A stretch of DNA of 64,000 nucleotides, from assembly GCA_021464415.1 (NCBI GenBank), contig CM038464.1, positions 52,186,783 through 52,250,782 of the forward strand. The letters run 5' to 3'. Every line of letters begins with the position of its first letter. Position 1 is the stretch's first letter. Position numbers and translations under genes: made by a program. Shown here piece by piece: positions 27,093 to 40,700 of the stretch. The notes under the pieces were generated by a model, which did no database searches, was not told where the DNA came from, and was given only the letters and a program-made list of their open reading frames with translations. This DNA is from Lonicera japonica (lineage: Eukaryota; Streptophyta; Magnoliopsida; Dipsacales; Caprifoliaceae).

Positions 27093-28632
27093 TTAGGTGA
27101 ATACATATGCATTTTGATTAGGTGATTACAGTACATATGCTCTTAGTCACTATTTGGTTGGGTTTGACCCTTTGACTTTGAATAGTGCAAGCACAAACCC
27201 CACTTTCTTCTCTTTTCTTTTGTTTCTGCAGAACTTCATACTACTCTCTGGTGTGGCATTTTCTCTCTGAGCAGGTAATTCAACTTCTCTCTCTTACAGT
27301 TTTACCTCATGTTTGTGCATTGACATTCTGTTTCTATTCATTCTGGGTAGCAGAGCAGATTATATATGTACTTCTCAAATTTCATCAAAATGAGGTTAAT
27401 CAACAAGAAATTGATGAATTCTTGCATGTGGGTTTCATCTCTCATCACTTGGGGGGCTTGATTGATTCCAGATTTTATACTTTCTTGGAACCCATGAGTT
27501 GATAATTTCACACATAGAAAAAGGTAGGGTTTTAGCAACGGAGTTAAGACATAGTGCGGTTAAAAAACTCTTATAGACATGATATGTGAATTTACTTATT
27601 CAGAAATTCTAAAAAACACAAAAGCTGGGACCAAATAAACAACCCAAGTTTTTGTGTAATCTTTTTTTTATTTGCTTACGCACTTTAGCGTAATTTTCTT
27701 ATTTTCCATGTCACTGAAAAGCCCCCTCCACCCACAGGCTTTAGTTTTCCTGGAAAAATTACGGTATAAATTACTGCATGGAATTGAATTATTTGTAAGT
27801 TTATCTGACACACCCGGGATGCATTAAATTTTCCAAGGAATCAATTTCCGTGATACAACTAATTCTAGCTACCCAAAACTGTCATAATCCATTAACCCTC
27901 CCTAATTAAGTATATACTTACCTTGGAAACATTTCAAGAAATCCAACTTTTTTTTCCATCTAAACTAACCAGAAGCGCCATCAGATCTTACCACCTGGAG
28001 AGTTAATCTGGTTGAGTTCTTTTATTTGCTCATCTCGTACTCCTACATATTTTATGGTAATATATGCTTATGAAGGGCATGGTTATTGAGGTTAAGCACC
28101 TAAGTTTGGTTACAATTTGTTTTATTTTACACTAGTATTGATTTCAAGGAAATTAAAGGCCAAAACTCTTATTTAACTACCGAGATTGGATAAATTGGTT
28201 TTGGAAACATAACTCTCAGTTTGAGACGTCTCAAAATGAGAAGGAAAAATGAAGGTAGAACTCTTAATTGAGGCAAACAATTACTGGAGGTAGACGGTAA
28301 ATTCATGAGGAGACTACCTTCATTGCTTTCAATGGGGTTCCCTTTAGGTGTACTCTCCAATTTCTTGTAGGATTGTGATTTTTTAGCTATTTAATTTATG
28401 CAGAGTAGTTCCAAGTTGTTCAAAATAACAATAAAATATGTTATGGCTGTCTACTTTCTAATCTCGATATATGTACTTGAAGTATGCCTTCTTTTAGAAT
28501 GCCGTAGTCTCTTACAATTCGTTCTGTGAATTCGATTGTGTCACTGTGTGATTTTATGAAGATGTAAATTACTTTTGTATTCAGTGAGGCTGCAACCTTA
28601 CCGAAAAGGGAGGTTCCTAAAAAATCTTTTTA

Positions 28633-28940
28633 GGCTCCGTTTGATAGTAACATGGAAAATGAAAATAAAAACAACTAATTTGGGTGAGAAGATGGAAAAT
28701 AAGTTGAGGCATATGGTGAGATCCTCTTCATCTTATACTCATTTTTGTGAGCATATTTCCTCCATCCTCCTTTAATATTTTGTGGAAAAATTTTCTCTAC
28801 CATGACCCAAAGAAAATTTTGTCATGGAAAAATGCAAAAAGTAAGAGTTAATCTCACCATATCCCTCAACTTATTTTCCATTTTCTCACTTAAATTAGTT
28901 ATTTTTATTTTCATTTTTCATGTTGCTATCAAATGGAGCC
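28633..28940. mobile_element. Tourist-like MITE with long terminal inverted repeats
   Basis: About 77-bp inverted ends starting GGCTCCGTTTGATAGTAACA and ending TGTTGCTATCAAATGGAGCC, with TTA target duplications at 28,630-28,632 and 28,941-28,943. Copy A of the surrounding duplication shows the empty site (about 22,765), which confirms both boundaries. Confidence 0.92.
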
Positions 28941-29430
28941 TTAGAGTATGAACACGAAGTAGTGAGAGTTGAGAAGCAAGAGTGCTAGCAAATGCTGCCA
29001 TCACAGTAAAATATGGTTATATGGTTGGGGTTTCTACTAGAAAATATTGTCTAGTGAGATGAACAATATTGTCCACTTTGGGATTGTCTCTTATGAATGT
29101 ATCATACCAAGTCTAAAATATCGCTCTTGTGGGCGGGGTTGTTGTCCATACCCCCTGTGTAGGCATGCAATAGGTGCTAGCAGGCTACACATTATGATTG
29201 TTCATCCCACAGTGCTTAGGCAAGGTAAATTGATGAGCTATATATGTGTGGTCGCTACTCACTAGTCCTTCCTAGTTCCTACGAAGCGGACTTTCGGGAA
29301 TAAAAGCAAAACGCCTCCCAAGCATGTTGCCACATGGGATCCATGGTCGGTCATCTTGTCGGACCGGCACCAATTTGGCATATATAAATTTATCGATTAT
29401 GGGTTGCCCCATGCGGCTTTAAACTGTGTC

Positions 29431-29739
29431 TGTTAGTAACCATCTCACCCAAAATCTTAAGCTGTTAAGTAGTAGGCAAACAAAACCAAAGGCCAAATTG
29501 GCCAAACCAAAGGTGCATTTCATGCACAAACACAAAGGGGGAAACAAATGCAAGGCCAAACCGGCCAAACCAAAGGTGCATTTCGTGCACAAACACAAAG
29601 GGGGAAACAAATGCAAGCGGGAGGATTCGAACCCGAGACCTTGCAGAACCTGAGCTCTGATAACATGTTAGTAACCATCTCACCCAAAAACTTAAGCTGT
29701 TAAGTAGTGGGCCAACAATGTATATCATATTCTTCAACA
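29431..29739 (-). mobile_element. TRIM (terminal-repeat retrotransposon in miniature)
   Basis: TGTTAGTAACCATCTCACCC occurs at both ends as a direct repeat (about 52 bp left, about 74 bp right). The element has TG..CA ends and a 5-bp target duplication, GTGTC (29,426-29,430 and 29,740-29,744). GCTCTGATAACA next to the right repeat resembles the complement of the initiator tRNA-Met primer site, so the element is oriented on the - strand. The interior is two tandem copies of a unit of about 64 bp (GGTGCATTT..GGGGGAAACAAATGC). It has no coding capacity. Copy A shows the empty site. Confidence 0.82.
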
Positions 29740-30090
29740 GTGTCATACCAAGTTGTGAAATGTTCTGGGTTTGTTTCAAGAACTATATAAGCTCTGAGTC
29801 TTAGGGACCCAACAGGTTAGCCTCACCTCATTCGGCTCATTCATCTTTGTTCTCGACCTCAAGAATCTTGGCCTCTTGAACTAGCAACTAGTATCACTGA
29901 TGTTTATTCAGGCTGAATATGTACATGCATGCCTTTGTTACATTAAGAAAACAATTGGTGTATGCGTGAGGAATATGGGAAAAGGTGTTTACTATTTAGA
30001 CTAATATCATAAGTATATTGTTAAACAAATCGACTTTCAAATAGGGTCTTTTGGTTACATTATGTTTAGAATGCTAATGTATCTTGTAGA

Positions 30091-30517
30091 ATGGATTCTG
30101 AGATGATAATACATAATGGAGGGTGCCACTGCAAAAGAGTGAGGTGGCGAGTCCGGGCACCACCTAGGGTAATGACCTGGCAATGCAACTGCTCCAACTG
30201 CTCGATGAGAGGGAACACGCACTTCATTGTACCTTCAGAACAATTCGAGCTTCTTGGAGATTCAAAAGAGTTCCTTCACTACTTATACATTTGGCACGCA
30301 CACGGCTAAGCACACATTTTGCAAGGTATGTGGGATAACTTCCTTCTATATACCACGTTCTAATCCGGATGGAATTGCAGTTACATTTAGGTGTGTGGAT
30401 GAGGGGACGCTCGCCCATGTTGAGATCAAGTGTTTTGATGGGAAGAATTGGGAGGGTTCATATGATTCATCGGGTATTGCTTCACTTTCAAAGAGTCCAA
30501 ATGAAGGGTCGAAATGA
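30091..30517 (+). pseudogene. CENP-V/GFA-domain gene, copy B, single-base frameshift
   Basis: The start is intact: ATG at 30,091 leads into GGCHCKRVRWRVRAPPR and CNCSNCSMRGN, as in plant GFA-domain proteins. One extra T near 30,272 (GAGTTCCTTCAC here, GAGTTCCTCAC in copy A) shifts the frame, and translation stops at 30,309. The rest of the domain, with the CKVCGITSFY zinc site and the DGIAVTFRCVDEGTLAHVEI core, continues in another frame to the stop at 30,517. The lesion is different from that of copy A. The predicted product would be about 72 aa and lack half of the domain. Confidence 0.78.
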
Positions 30518-31737
30518 GTTCGGAAGAACAGGGGAAGAACAGGCAATGGCTTTTTGACAACTGTTTGATCAATAAGGATGTGTGCTTGCTCTTCTGAGTA
30601 GTATTCTGTACAATATACTCTGTATGGAGTATGTAATTTATATGTTTCTTTTGTTGACCTTGCTTCTGATTTTTTGAACTTTCATGTCTGAAGTGTCAAT
30701 CTGGGTTATTTATGTAATGCAATAGTACATAGAATGATCCGATCCAACATATATATACTACACTAAAAGTAATGTACAAAAAATTTTGCAATTTCTTTTG
30801 GTCCATTAATAAGATCTGATTAAAGTCAAGTACGCAATAATTCTTCAATTTTCGTATCATGTTGGATATGAGGACTGGACATCTGTTTGGTAATAAATTC
30901 AGATATGGACTAGTATTTTATGCGAATAGAATTCTGATGTATCTTAATCAGATCAAGTCCCTCAAGGCTTGGGGTGATCAATTTTGAGAACCAATTTTTC
31001 CAAATCGAAGCACCTTAACAAGGAGAAAACATTCTATACAACAGTAACATCACATGTTATCACATATCCAATGAAATTGCAAAAAAAGTGTGCATTTCTT
31101 TTTCTTCAATCACACGAGTTATTAATTTCCTACAATTTCAGTAAATATATATTAACATGGAGTGTGGTAACCGTTGTGCTGAATATTTTCTCCTTAAAGA
31201 ATCATAATTTGGGACATTCTATAGAGAAAAGTCACTTTCGAGGGAGTAATACAATTATCTAAGAACGAACTACATAGAATGTCTTCATTAGGTTGAACCC
31301 CCAAAAAGGAAATTTTACGTACATCCTTTGCATGTTGAATTATGAAAAAGGCCCAAGAACATGCAACATTACATTTATTTGCAGTTTCAAAACTTGCAAG
31401 CAGCAAGAAATCTGCACAAAATTTGTTCAATAACTTTTTAAAGCAAAATGTCTAATAAATGAACACCGTTCAGATTGTCTTGCACAGCACAATTGCAACT
31501 GCTAAAAGTAGCAAAATACAGGAGCTCATTAGATTACAAAAAGCAAATACAAACCATATATCAAAAGAAGTTACTTATGCCATTTATGAGCACCTCTTCA
31601 CTTTGGCACTGCACTTTATACAGCAAATTTTACCTTTCTTCCCCCAACAAAGAATTCCTAATCATCAAAAACAAAGAGAGAGAAAGAGAACAGGCAAATC
31701 CACAACTTTATTTTAAGTTAAAGGTTCACAGTCCAAT

Positions 31738-34700
31738 TCACTTCCTTGACAGTAATGAGCTGCACTGCGCCATTATCTTCGACGCCCTCGTGATCGCATC
31801 TGTCATATAGAAATTCTCGACCGCAACCCCAAACGGTTCCTTACTGATCTGCTCCGAACAATCAGGCTTCAACAAAGGAGAAAATATAGCTGGTTCTCTC
31901 TCATCCGTACGCAAAAGATTGGGGGCCACTGTCCTCATGCGGGACCGGATAGCACCAAGGCTATCATAAGGTAGCCGGACCCCGGCTACCTCGGACAAAG
32001 CCCTAATTATTTTCCAATCATCCCTCGCATCACCAACCGTGGGGACCGCTGGTAGGGTTTCTTGGGCACACCCTTCGGTATTCTCATATGTTCCTTCCTT
32101 CTCGCTAAAGGCAGCCGCTGGGAGAATCACATTTGCTCTATACACTCCCCGGTCACCATGGTGCCCCTGGTAAACCACAAAGGCGTCGTTTGGGAGTTTT
32201 TCCAAGCTTACATCATCAGCACCCATTAGATACACAAATTTAGAGGTTTCGATGCTTTTTTCAGATTCCGAGACAAGCCCAAGGTCAAGCGCAGCGGCTT
32301 GGGCGGCGTTTAGGAGCAAAACATTGAGGCCGTTCCATTCTGGTGTGATTACATTTCCTTGTTTTGTTATAGATTCGACAACAGAGAGGATCGCGTCTTT
32401 GTCCTTCCGTTGAAAGATTCCAGCTCCAATAATGATGACCGGATTTTTGGCGCTTTTGAGGGCAGAGGAAAATGGATGGCGGCCCTCGGCAATTTCGGAT
32501 AAGGTTTCAGGGCCGGTGCCGAGGTGTTGGTGGTCATAGTTGAAATCGGCTGGAGGGCCAATGTAACCAACCTTGGCTTGGGTTGCTCGTACCGTTTTGC
32601 GGATTCTGGCATTTACCATAGCAGCTTCTACCCTTGGCTACATTTTGAGATTAATATTGGGAATTAGAAATAAAAATCGGCATAAACATAAATAGATATG
32701 AGGAAATATAAAATAAAATAAATTACCCAGTTGTTTTAAATATTACACGCATCGTCGTGGTATTTGAGCATGCAAAATCTTAAATAAGAAAAGTGGGTGT
32801 AATATTTGAAACAGAAGTAACTTGTGTACCCTCTAAAACAAGAGGAGCAACGCAGGTGAAATTAAAGAAGACATCTGTAATTATGCCTTACAAGTGGTCC
32901 CAATAATTTATCAAATAATGTACACTATTATGTAAAGCAAGCACCCATTTCTAGCACCCATTCAACCTCCAAATGAAGTTATGTCATATTTTTGAAATGA
33001 CCATTGTACCCCTGCAATTTTATTTTTCATAAAAAATTTGACTGCAACAGGATTTGAATCCTTGCTACTAGGCAATCTACACTCATGCTTAATCACTAGA
33101 CCGTCTTTAATTTTTGTTAATCTTTCTCCTCAAATTGTATACATGCAAGTATTCATAATGTGAATAAATTTCAGATCGTGAACAACATACTATAGACCAA
33201 ATAATACAAAATAAATAAACAATCACACCTACATTACACATAACTCCCACATAATTATGATTATGTATTTTCATCAGATAAGCTATGTACTCCAGGGACC
33301 TGGTTGGTTAATTGTTGTTTAATCTCAAGTAAAATCCATTGTCTTATTTAATTTCTTAAGAAGCAAGTCTTAATTTTTTAACTTTTTAAATTTGTGCATT
33401 CTTGCAGCCAAATTCTGATGAATAATGATAGGATAATCCATATTATTACATAATTTTGAATGCAGCCCAATTTGCAAATCAAGGAACAACCAAACAGGAG
33501 CAGTATTCTAAAAATCGCCGATTCAGGCCGATTAATCGGCAATCGGCTAGACCCCGATAAGATTATGCATGATCGGATGAAAAAATCGGGCTAGGAAAAA
33601 ATCAGCAATTTATCGGATTTTATCGCCGATTTATCGCGATAAACGACAATCGGCGATAAATTGAAATTTTCACTTTCTCTCCTTCACTCGACCTCGCCTC
33701 TCTCTCCTTCACTCGACCTCGCCTCTCTCTTCTTCCTCTCTCGCTAGTCCCTACTCGTTTTCAGTCGTTCGTTGAGAGAGAGAACTGAAAACGTTGAGAA
33801 GACGAGAAAGAGAGAGAACTTACAAGAAATCGTTGAGAGCGAAGGAGTTTGAAGAAGAGAGTGCAAGCTAAGGTGGCTGTGTAGTTGCCCTAATTTGATT
33901 TTGTCTCTTTAAGATTGGAAAATAGTTGCTGGGCCCTTAGAAGTTGACAAGCCCAAATTTCCCTTGGGTTGGGTTTTTTTATGTATTATACTAGTGGTTT
34001 GAACTTTAAACATGTTTTTTAATTATAATATGTTATATATTTGACAAATTCAAACACTTATCTTTATTTTATTTAGCATTTTACTCTACTAATGTACATT
34101 TTGCTATTATTCTGTTTTATTTAACATATTGTCATATAATATATTATTTAAAATATTATTTATATGGTGAATAGTGCATATCCAATTTTTTCCGATTTAT
34201 CCCCGATAAAATGAAAAATCCCCACTCCCCACCTTGCCGATCGATTTCCGATTCACGATTTTTAGAACATTGAACAGGAGTTAAGATAATTACTTGGGTG
34301 CCAACCAAAAGGAAAACATCTGCCTTCTCCAGACCACTGATGCCACTATTCAAGAGATATCCTGAACGCAAATCAGCATTCGGATGCGGACCATTCCCTT
34401 CACACCACACGTTATTCGAGCCCATTCTGTTCAAGAAATCTTTCAGTGCCATCATAGATTCGGCATCAGACAATTTACCAGCAACGCCAACAATTTCTTC
34501 GGGTTTGACTTGGTGAATGACCTCAGCAACCACAGCAAGAGCATCTCGCCAGCTCACAGCCTTAAAACGCCCATCTGCACCGCGAATCATAGGATCGTTT
34601 AGCCTCTGCCTCTTCAAACCATCGTAACAGAAGCGGGTTTTGTCAGATATCCACTCTTCGTTGATGTCCTGTAATTAGTCAAGGTGCAGCTGATTAGTCA

Positions 34701-37700
34701 AACTTACTGACCAACAATAGAAACTTGAAACCTGTGTTTAGTACAACAGAGATCTTTGTAGTACCACACTTCTCAAGAAAAAAAGTATAATAGAACTGAA
34801 TTTCAATTAAAAAGAAAAAGAAAGGTTAAACACCAAACAAAATATCAATAACTTGTGCATGCTGTAATAAATTTGTCAGCTATTATTTCCAATAAAAAGG
34901 GTGTTACATTTTGAGACTAAACATGACAATACAAGAAAACTAAGACATAATCAGCAGCATAATGGTGCTAAATCTGCACATGCATCAGGATGCCATGCAT
35001 ATTCTAGTTATGCCAATTGCCAAAAATAATCTGTCAAACATCTAACATAGAATCCAGGCCCACTGACACTCGAGCACACTCTTCCAACGCATTACACATG
35101 TTTTGGGGGCTGAGATGTAGATTCTTAAAATAATAAGGGGTTGAAGTGTAAACATTTTCATAATATTTAATTCATTATGCATTTTGATTCATTTGGAAAC
35201 TGAATAATATTTTTATTATATACATATATATATAAATAATAATATTTACATGTCCCTAACATGTCATGTCCACATATTAAAAGTTGTCATGTCAGCATGA
35301 CGAGTAGTGTAGTGTACCAACTTCTTGGATTCCAGTTAAACATTCTGCACCACGTGTACAATTTATCAGTGAAATCCGAAAGGAAATGTCCATCAACTCA
35401 CACAACTTGGACGATTGTGATGAAATTGAATCTCCTCCAAACATTTTGGTTCTATCATTTCAACAAAAATATTTGCATCCAGACTCCCAATATAGGTTAG
35501 AGAGCAGAAGAGAAAACAGTTCATCTAAGAATTGTTTTACCCTAACCATCTAAAGTAAATTACTCTAGGCTTCTTCCGTTTAGGTAAGACCGAAGGAGTC
35601 CTTTATTTTGTTTCCTTTTCTCTTCTTTCGAAAAATAGACTGTAGGAGTTACTTTTTTCATGTGTCCAGGTTCCTATTTCTAGACTGTCCATAAATAAGG
35701 GTCCATGAGCCTCTCGTTGTAAAGAAGTTGAGTTTGGACTTTGGAGATGGCCTAATGGACTCCTACCGGTCTTACCCAAGGCATCTCCAATGGTGATTTC
35801 TGTGTTTTCATTTCTATCTTATGTGTCGAGGTAATTTCAGAAATCTTCTATATCTAATCAGCACTTTCTTTACATAGGTAGAAAAGCATAAAAAAGGTTG
35901 GTCTCCAATGGTTTTTCATTGTTTCCTTACGTGTCAATTATCATTTATTTACTAAGAGAGAAAGCTCATGGTTTTCATGGTATCCAATGAGACTTTTTTT
36001 TAACATTCATGTCACTTTGGAAATTTCTATCAGAATGCCCTATATGACTCATCTTCTGCCTCATATAAATATAAATGATTATAGAAAGCCCCTTTGGAAC
36101 CTATCTTTTCCTTTATGCATTTGTAACGTAGAAATTTACATGGATAGAAATTACCATTGGCAATGGCCTAAATAATACTCCCTAAATACATGGGACTCAA
36201 ATATAAAATAAGACAATAAAGGTATTACTTACTCCTTATTCAGTTTCCATTGATAATAGACCTTTTTTTCTTCTAAAAAGGATAACAATTTTCCTTGCAT
36301 TTGCAGAACAGATACTCAAAACCCATTTACCTAGTTCTAAATGTAGATTAGTTAAATCTAGGTCACAGATCTGGCAATAGAAAGCAATAGCTTCTGAATA
36401 CAACACAGGCTTCAGAAATCAAGATACAAGGTAGAAACAGATATAATAAGATGTATCCAAAAACAAAAAAGACAACAATGAAAGAAAAATAAAAATCAAT
36501 TGAACTAAATTAAATTACCTCATTTAAACGTGGAAGAATGCGCATGACTTCTGGACCTCTACTATCAATACGAATGTTGGAACCAACCGCATCTGTAACA
36601 TCAATGCTCTCTGTTCCCTTTAACTCCCAATTTCGGGCTTTAAAGGCGAATGGTTTTGAGGTGAGTGCTCCTACGGGACAGATGTCAATTACATTTCCCG
36701 AAAGTTCACTGGTCATAAGTTTTTCAACATAAGTCCCAATTTCTTCCCCGCTTCCACGACCCAACATGCCAAGATCTTGAACCCCAGCTACCTCAGTAGC
36801 AAACCTGACACATCTGTTTGACAAAAATATCTCCACATGAGCAGCTTGGTAAGGTACTAAGGTTAAACGGCCACAATTAATGTTAAAACACATTGTTGAC
36901 ACTTTACATAGAAATAGAAAATGCAACTCGATTTGCATCTCTAGTTCCGGGATCATGGTGTAGTTATGTTGAGGTGTTTCACATTTCATATATAAGTTTC
37001 AACTAAAACTATACAAGGAATTGCCACTCCAGTTTCAGGCAGGAATAAAACCAAGTTGACCACATTAAACGAGAAAAAACTCAAAGCTACCAGTTGGATG
37101 GAAAACTTAAGTGCATTAACACATCATTCAATAAGGAACAACTGTACAGTGACCGTAAATGAATGATTTCTATGCCTGCAACTTTCTTTAGCATTAAAAT
37201 CACAAGTGTTGATCCTATTCTTTGCAGCCAACCAAGAAAATTTTTGTACATTTGATTTACAAATCTTCTTCCAAGGCTCAAAAGTATGGGAAAAAGAAGC
37301 CTTGAGCTGCTGAAAGAAAGATTTACAAGAAAATACCCCCAAGGAGTGCCCAACCCATATTCTTATATTGAGGGACGCTTTTATTTAGAAGAAAACCCTC
37401 CACGAAGGATAAATATCTTTTTTTCCTCAAATTCTCTATAATAAAGGTTTGTCCTAAAGGAAAGGATTCGTGAATAAGAGTGAGAGAGGGTGACCTAGAC
37501 ACCAAAGCTTCAATAGAAACATAAACATTAGACAAATGATGAAGTCTAGGAAACAACAATTATCAAGAAGATTCTGAAGCAGAGCATCTGCGCAAAAGCA
37601 AACTTTGTTGCCTTTTAACCACAACATTGGTGCTACAAAGAAGAAGATTCAACCATTTAGAAATGAATTATCACCAGCATCAACAAGTGCCTCTCTTAAT

Positions 37701-40700
37701 CACATTAGAATCCCAACCATTGGGTTGAATACCATGTTTACTTCAAATTTTAAGCACCAAAGAAAATTTTTAGTCAAGGGGGAATCTCCAAGTGCTTATC
37801 CAACCTTCAAATGATTTTGGTGACAAAAAAGAGTTATCAGATAACAAAAGCTATTTGATAAAGTAGAGATGATTTGATATATCACTTTAAAATACTAGTG
37901 GAAAATTTTAAATGTCTACTTGAGCTTAGATTGATAAATTATCTTTACATGTTATTTCATCACTTAAGTATCCTGGAATAGTAACTTAGTAATGAAAAGT
38001 TCAGTGATCACTTTTCAGTTTTACCAAATAGGCATTGTATTTATGCGTGAAGAACTCAAACTCTAGACATGAAAGCCTGTTTCAATAACATGACCAATGA
38101 CAAAAATATCAAGGGAAACGTAGCTCAGCATGAAGCTTTTTTTCAATTATTCCTTACTCTCAAGTAAGAAATTTAGGATACATTGTGCCAGATATGTACC
38201 TCGTACACTGAATGCACCTAGTCATCACAGTCTTAACCAATGGACCAAGATTCTTATCAACCACGGATCTCTTCATTTCAGTAAAACGGCCTCTATCAGA
38301 ACCAAAAGCCATAGACTGATCCTGGAGATCGCATTCTCCACCCTGATCGCATATAGGGCAATCCAATGGATGATTCATCAGCAAAAACTCCATCACCCCT
38401 TCCCTTGCCTTCTTCGCTATGGGTGTATCTGTTTTAATCTTCATCCCTAAAACCAAAACCCCAAACAAATTAGAAAAGCTATGGAAGCAGATTTAGAAGC
38501 TTGCAAGCACAATTAAACCAAATTTGTGAACGCATAATAATCTCAAACACAAAGTTCAATTATGCAAATAATTTAAGGGAAAAAACAATAGTAAATCAAC
38601 TCTGTTCCGTAGCTTAGATAATAAGATCAAATATTTATTAAGTTAATGTATCAGAAACATTACCTAAAAATCAGCATTCCACCCTTTCTGCCTACACAAA
38701 GGCAATGATGCAAAGCATTAATCCTTGCAAAAATCATCTGGACCCTCACGGCCCATAGAAAAGCTAATAATTTAACTTAACCCCAAACCTCAAACTCTAA
38801 CATTGTGAAGGAAGACTCTATCATCCCTTTCTAATCAGTAATCATACAAACCAAGGTCCAAGCCAAAACCAGAAAAATACATCTCCAAAGGCACTTCAAT
38901 TTCTTCCTGTTCCCTTGAGCGACCAATCAACAACTTATGGGGACAACCTTCTCCCACTTTTCCTTTTTCTCTTTATGTTCTTCATTCATCTAAAACCTTT
39001 TTCCTTCAATGTTTTGATAAATTTACACATCTCCTATCAAATATTCAAGAGCAATGTACACCAAATGAACTAAATGTCATAATTTACTAAACCACAAAAC
39101 CAAATGGCTTTTGAATCCAGGTCCCTAGCTGATAGCCCTTTCAAAAAACTGATGCTTCAATGTGATGAAACTGTTTTCTCCAGTAATTGTAAGTGAGGCC
39201 CAGCACCTATCACTCCATGAGTGACCCTTCCTGACTTGGTTAGCAGCATAAAAGGAACCATCTAAATTCTATTTATCACATTCAACAATAAAATTTACTG
39301 AAGTCTAAAAGAAAATACAATTCATAAGATTCACAGAAGGAACTCCCATCTTCTAAAAATTCCTGCCTAGCGCCATTAAACAATTTCGAATGGTTTCGAA
39401 GAAGATATTTAGGATTTATCAATTAAGAATGTTCTAAAAATCTCCGTCCACAATTTTACCCAGCAGATTCCATTTGGAAGCAGAAAGTCCCTCTAAAGGT
39501 CGGGGCTTTCGCTAGGCTGATATCTCCTAAGATTAATACTAATGATCTCTTGTAGAAGTAGAAGAGGAGACCCTACAAGACCTTGATTCATTTGGAGAGG
39601 CTTTGGGTCAGTCTAGCATCCGAGGGTAAAATTTTATTTGCACTGTTTTAGAGGTTCTTATATTTGGTGTGCCAGGAGTACCCATAAGCTAGCAACAAAT
39701 TTTTAGTTAATTGGGCCATATGGTTGGGGGGGAATTCTAAGATGTTCCGTAATTACTGAGGAATTCTTGTGCTCATATACAGTGCCTAGGCTTGCCCGGC
39801 TGCCCTAGACCCTGCTTATTGAAATGAAATGATTTTGAAGAAATGAATTAAGTCATAGAATGATCATAAATAAAAAAATAAAAATAAAAAGAAGGGAGTT
39901 TTCAGATAAAAATGGTAATGAACCCAAAACAACTATTCAGATTGAGGGAATTGGAAGGGAAAGAGGAGTTACAAATCACTTGTTTGAAGGGGAACAGAAA
40001 GAAAACGGAGAGAATGAGAGGATTGCTTTGTTTCCTTCCAATATTGGGAGGATTGAGAGGGAAAGTAATGTTTTTAATGAATTACTTACCACATTCCAAA
40101 TTTAACCTTAATTTGTTAAATGTATATTAATTACACTCTTTTGCTTTCTTTTCTTCTTTCTATCCAACCAAAAGTTACTTCCATTCCTTTCCTTTTCCAT
40201 CATTAGCTATCAAAACAACAATAAAATTGAATTCATTCATTTTCATTCCTTCCCCTCCTAATTAACCATTCCATTTCCATTACCCCCTCTTCAATCCAAA
40301 TGGATGGTAAAAAATGACCAAATACCTCAAAAATTAAGAACCAAAAGGCGTCACTGTGTAATGAAACATTCGCGGTGGATTATCACTCCCGCAACACAAA
40401 ATCATCAAGAAGAAAATATTGATACGAAACCACCCAAAAAATTAAAAGTTCAGAAATAAATCAATCCAAATCATCAAATAATAAACAAAACTGAAACCAG
40501 GATCAGAAGAGCAAACATTATATTAACACATGTGTATATAATATAGGTTCGTGTTTTCGTATACAACCTGGAAGAGCAGGCATGGCACAAGAAGCGACAG
40601 GCTTCGGAGATTTCTCGACCTCGACAAGGCACATACGGCAGTTACCGGCGATGGACAATCTGCTATGATAACAGAATCTCGGAATGTCAACGCCGGCGAT

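Larger units (their letters stand above)
27093..31125 (+). repeat. Segmental duplication, copy B
   Basis: Direct copy of 21,226-25,040. It differs by a Tourist-like MITE (28,633-28,940) and a TRIM (29,431-29,739), both absent from the matching sites of copy A. These insertions therefore postdate the duplication, or were lost from A. Confidence 0.85.

Noticed and set aside
39850..40315. Possible foldback MITE in NDUFS1 intron 1
   Set aside because: Purine-rich and pyrimidine-rich halves suggest inverted arms, but I could not align them into defined ends.
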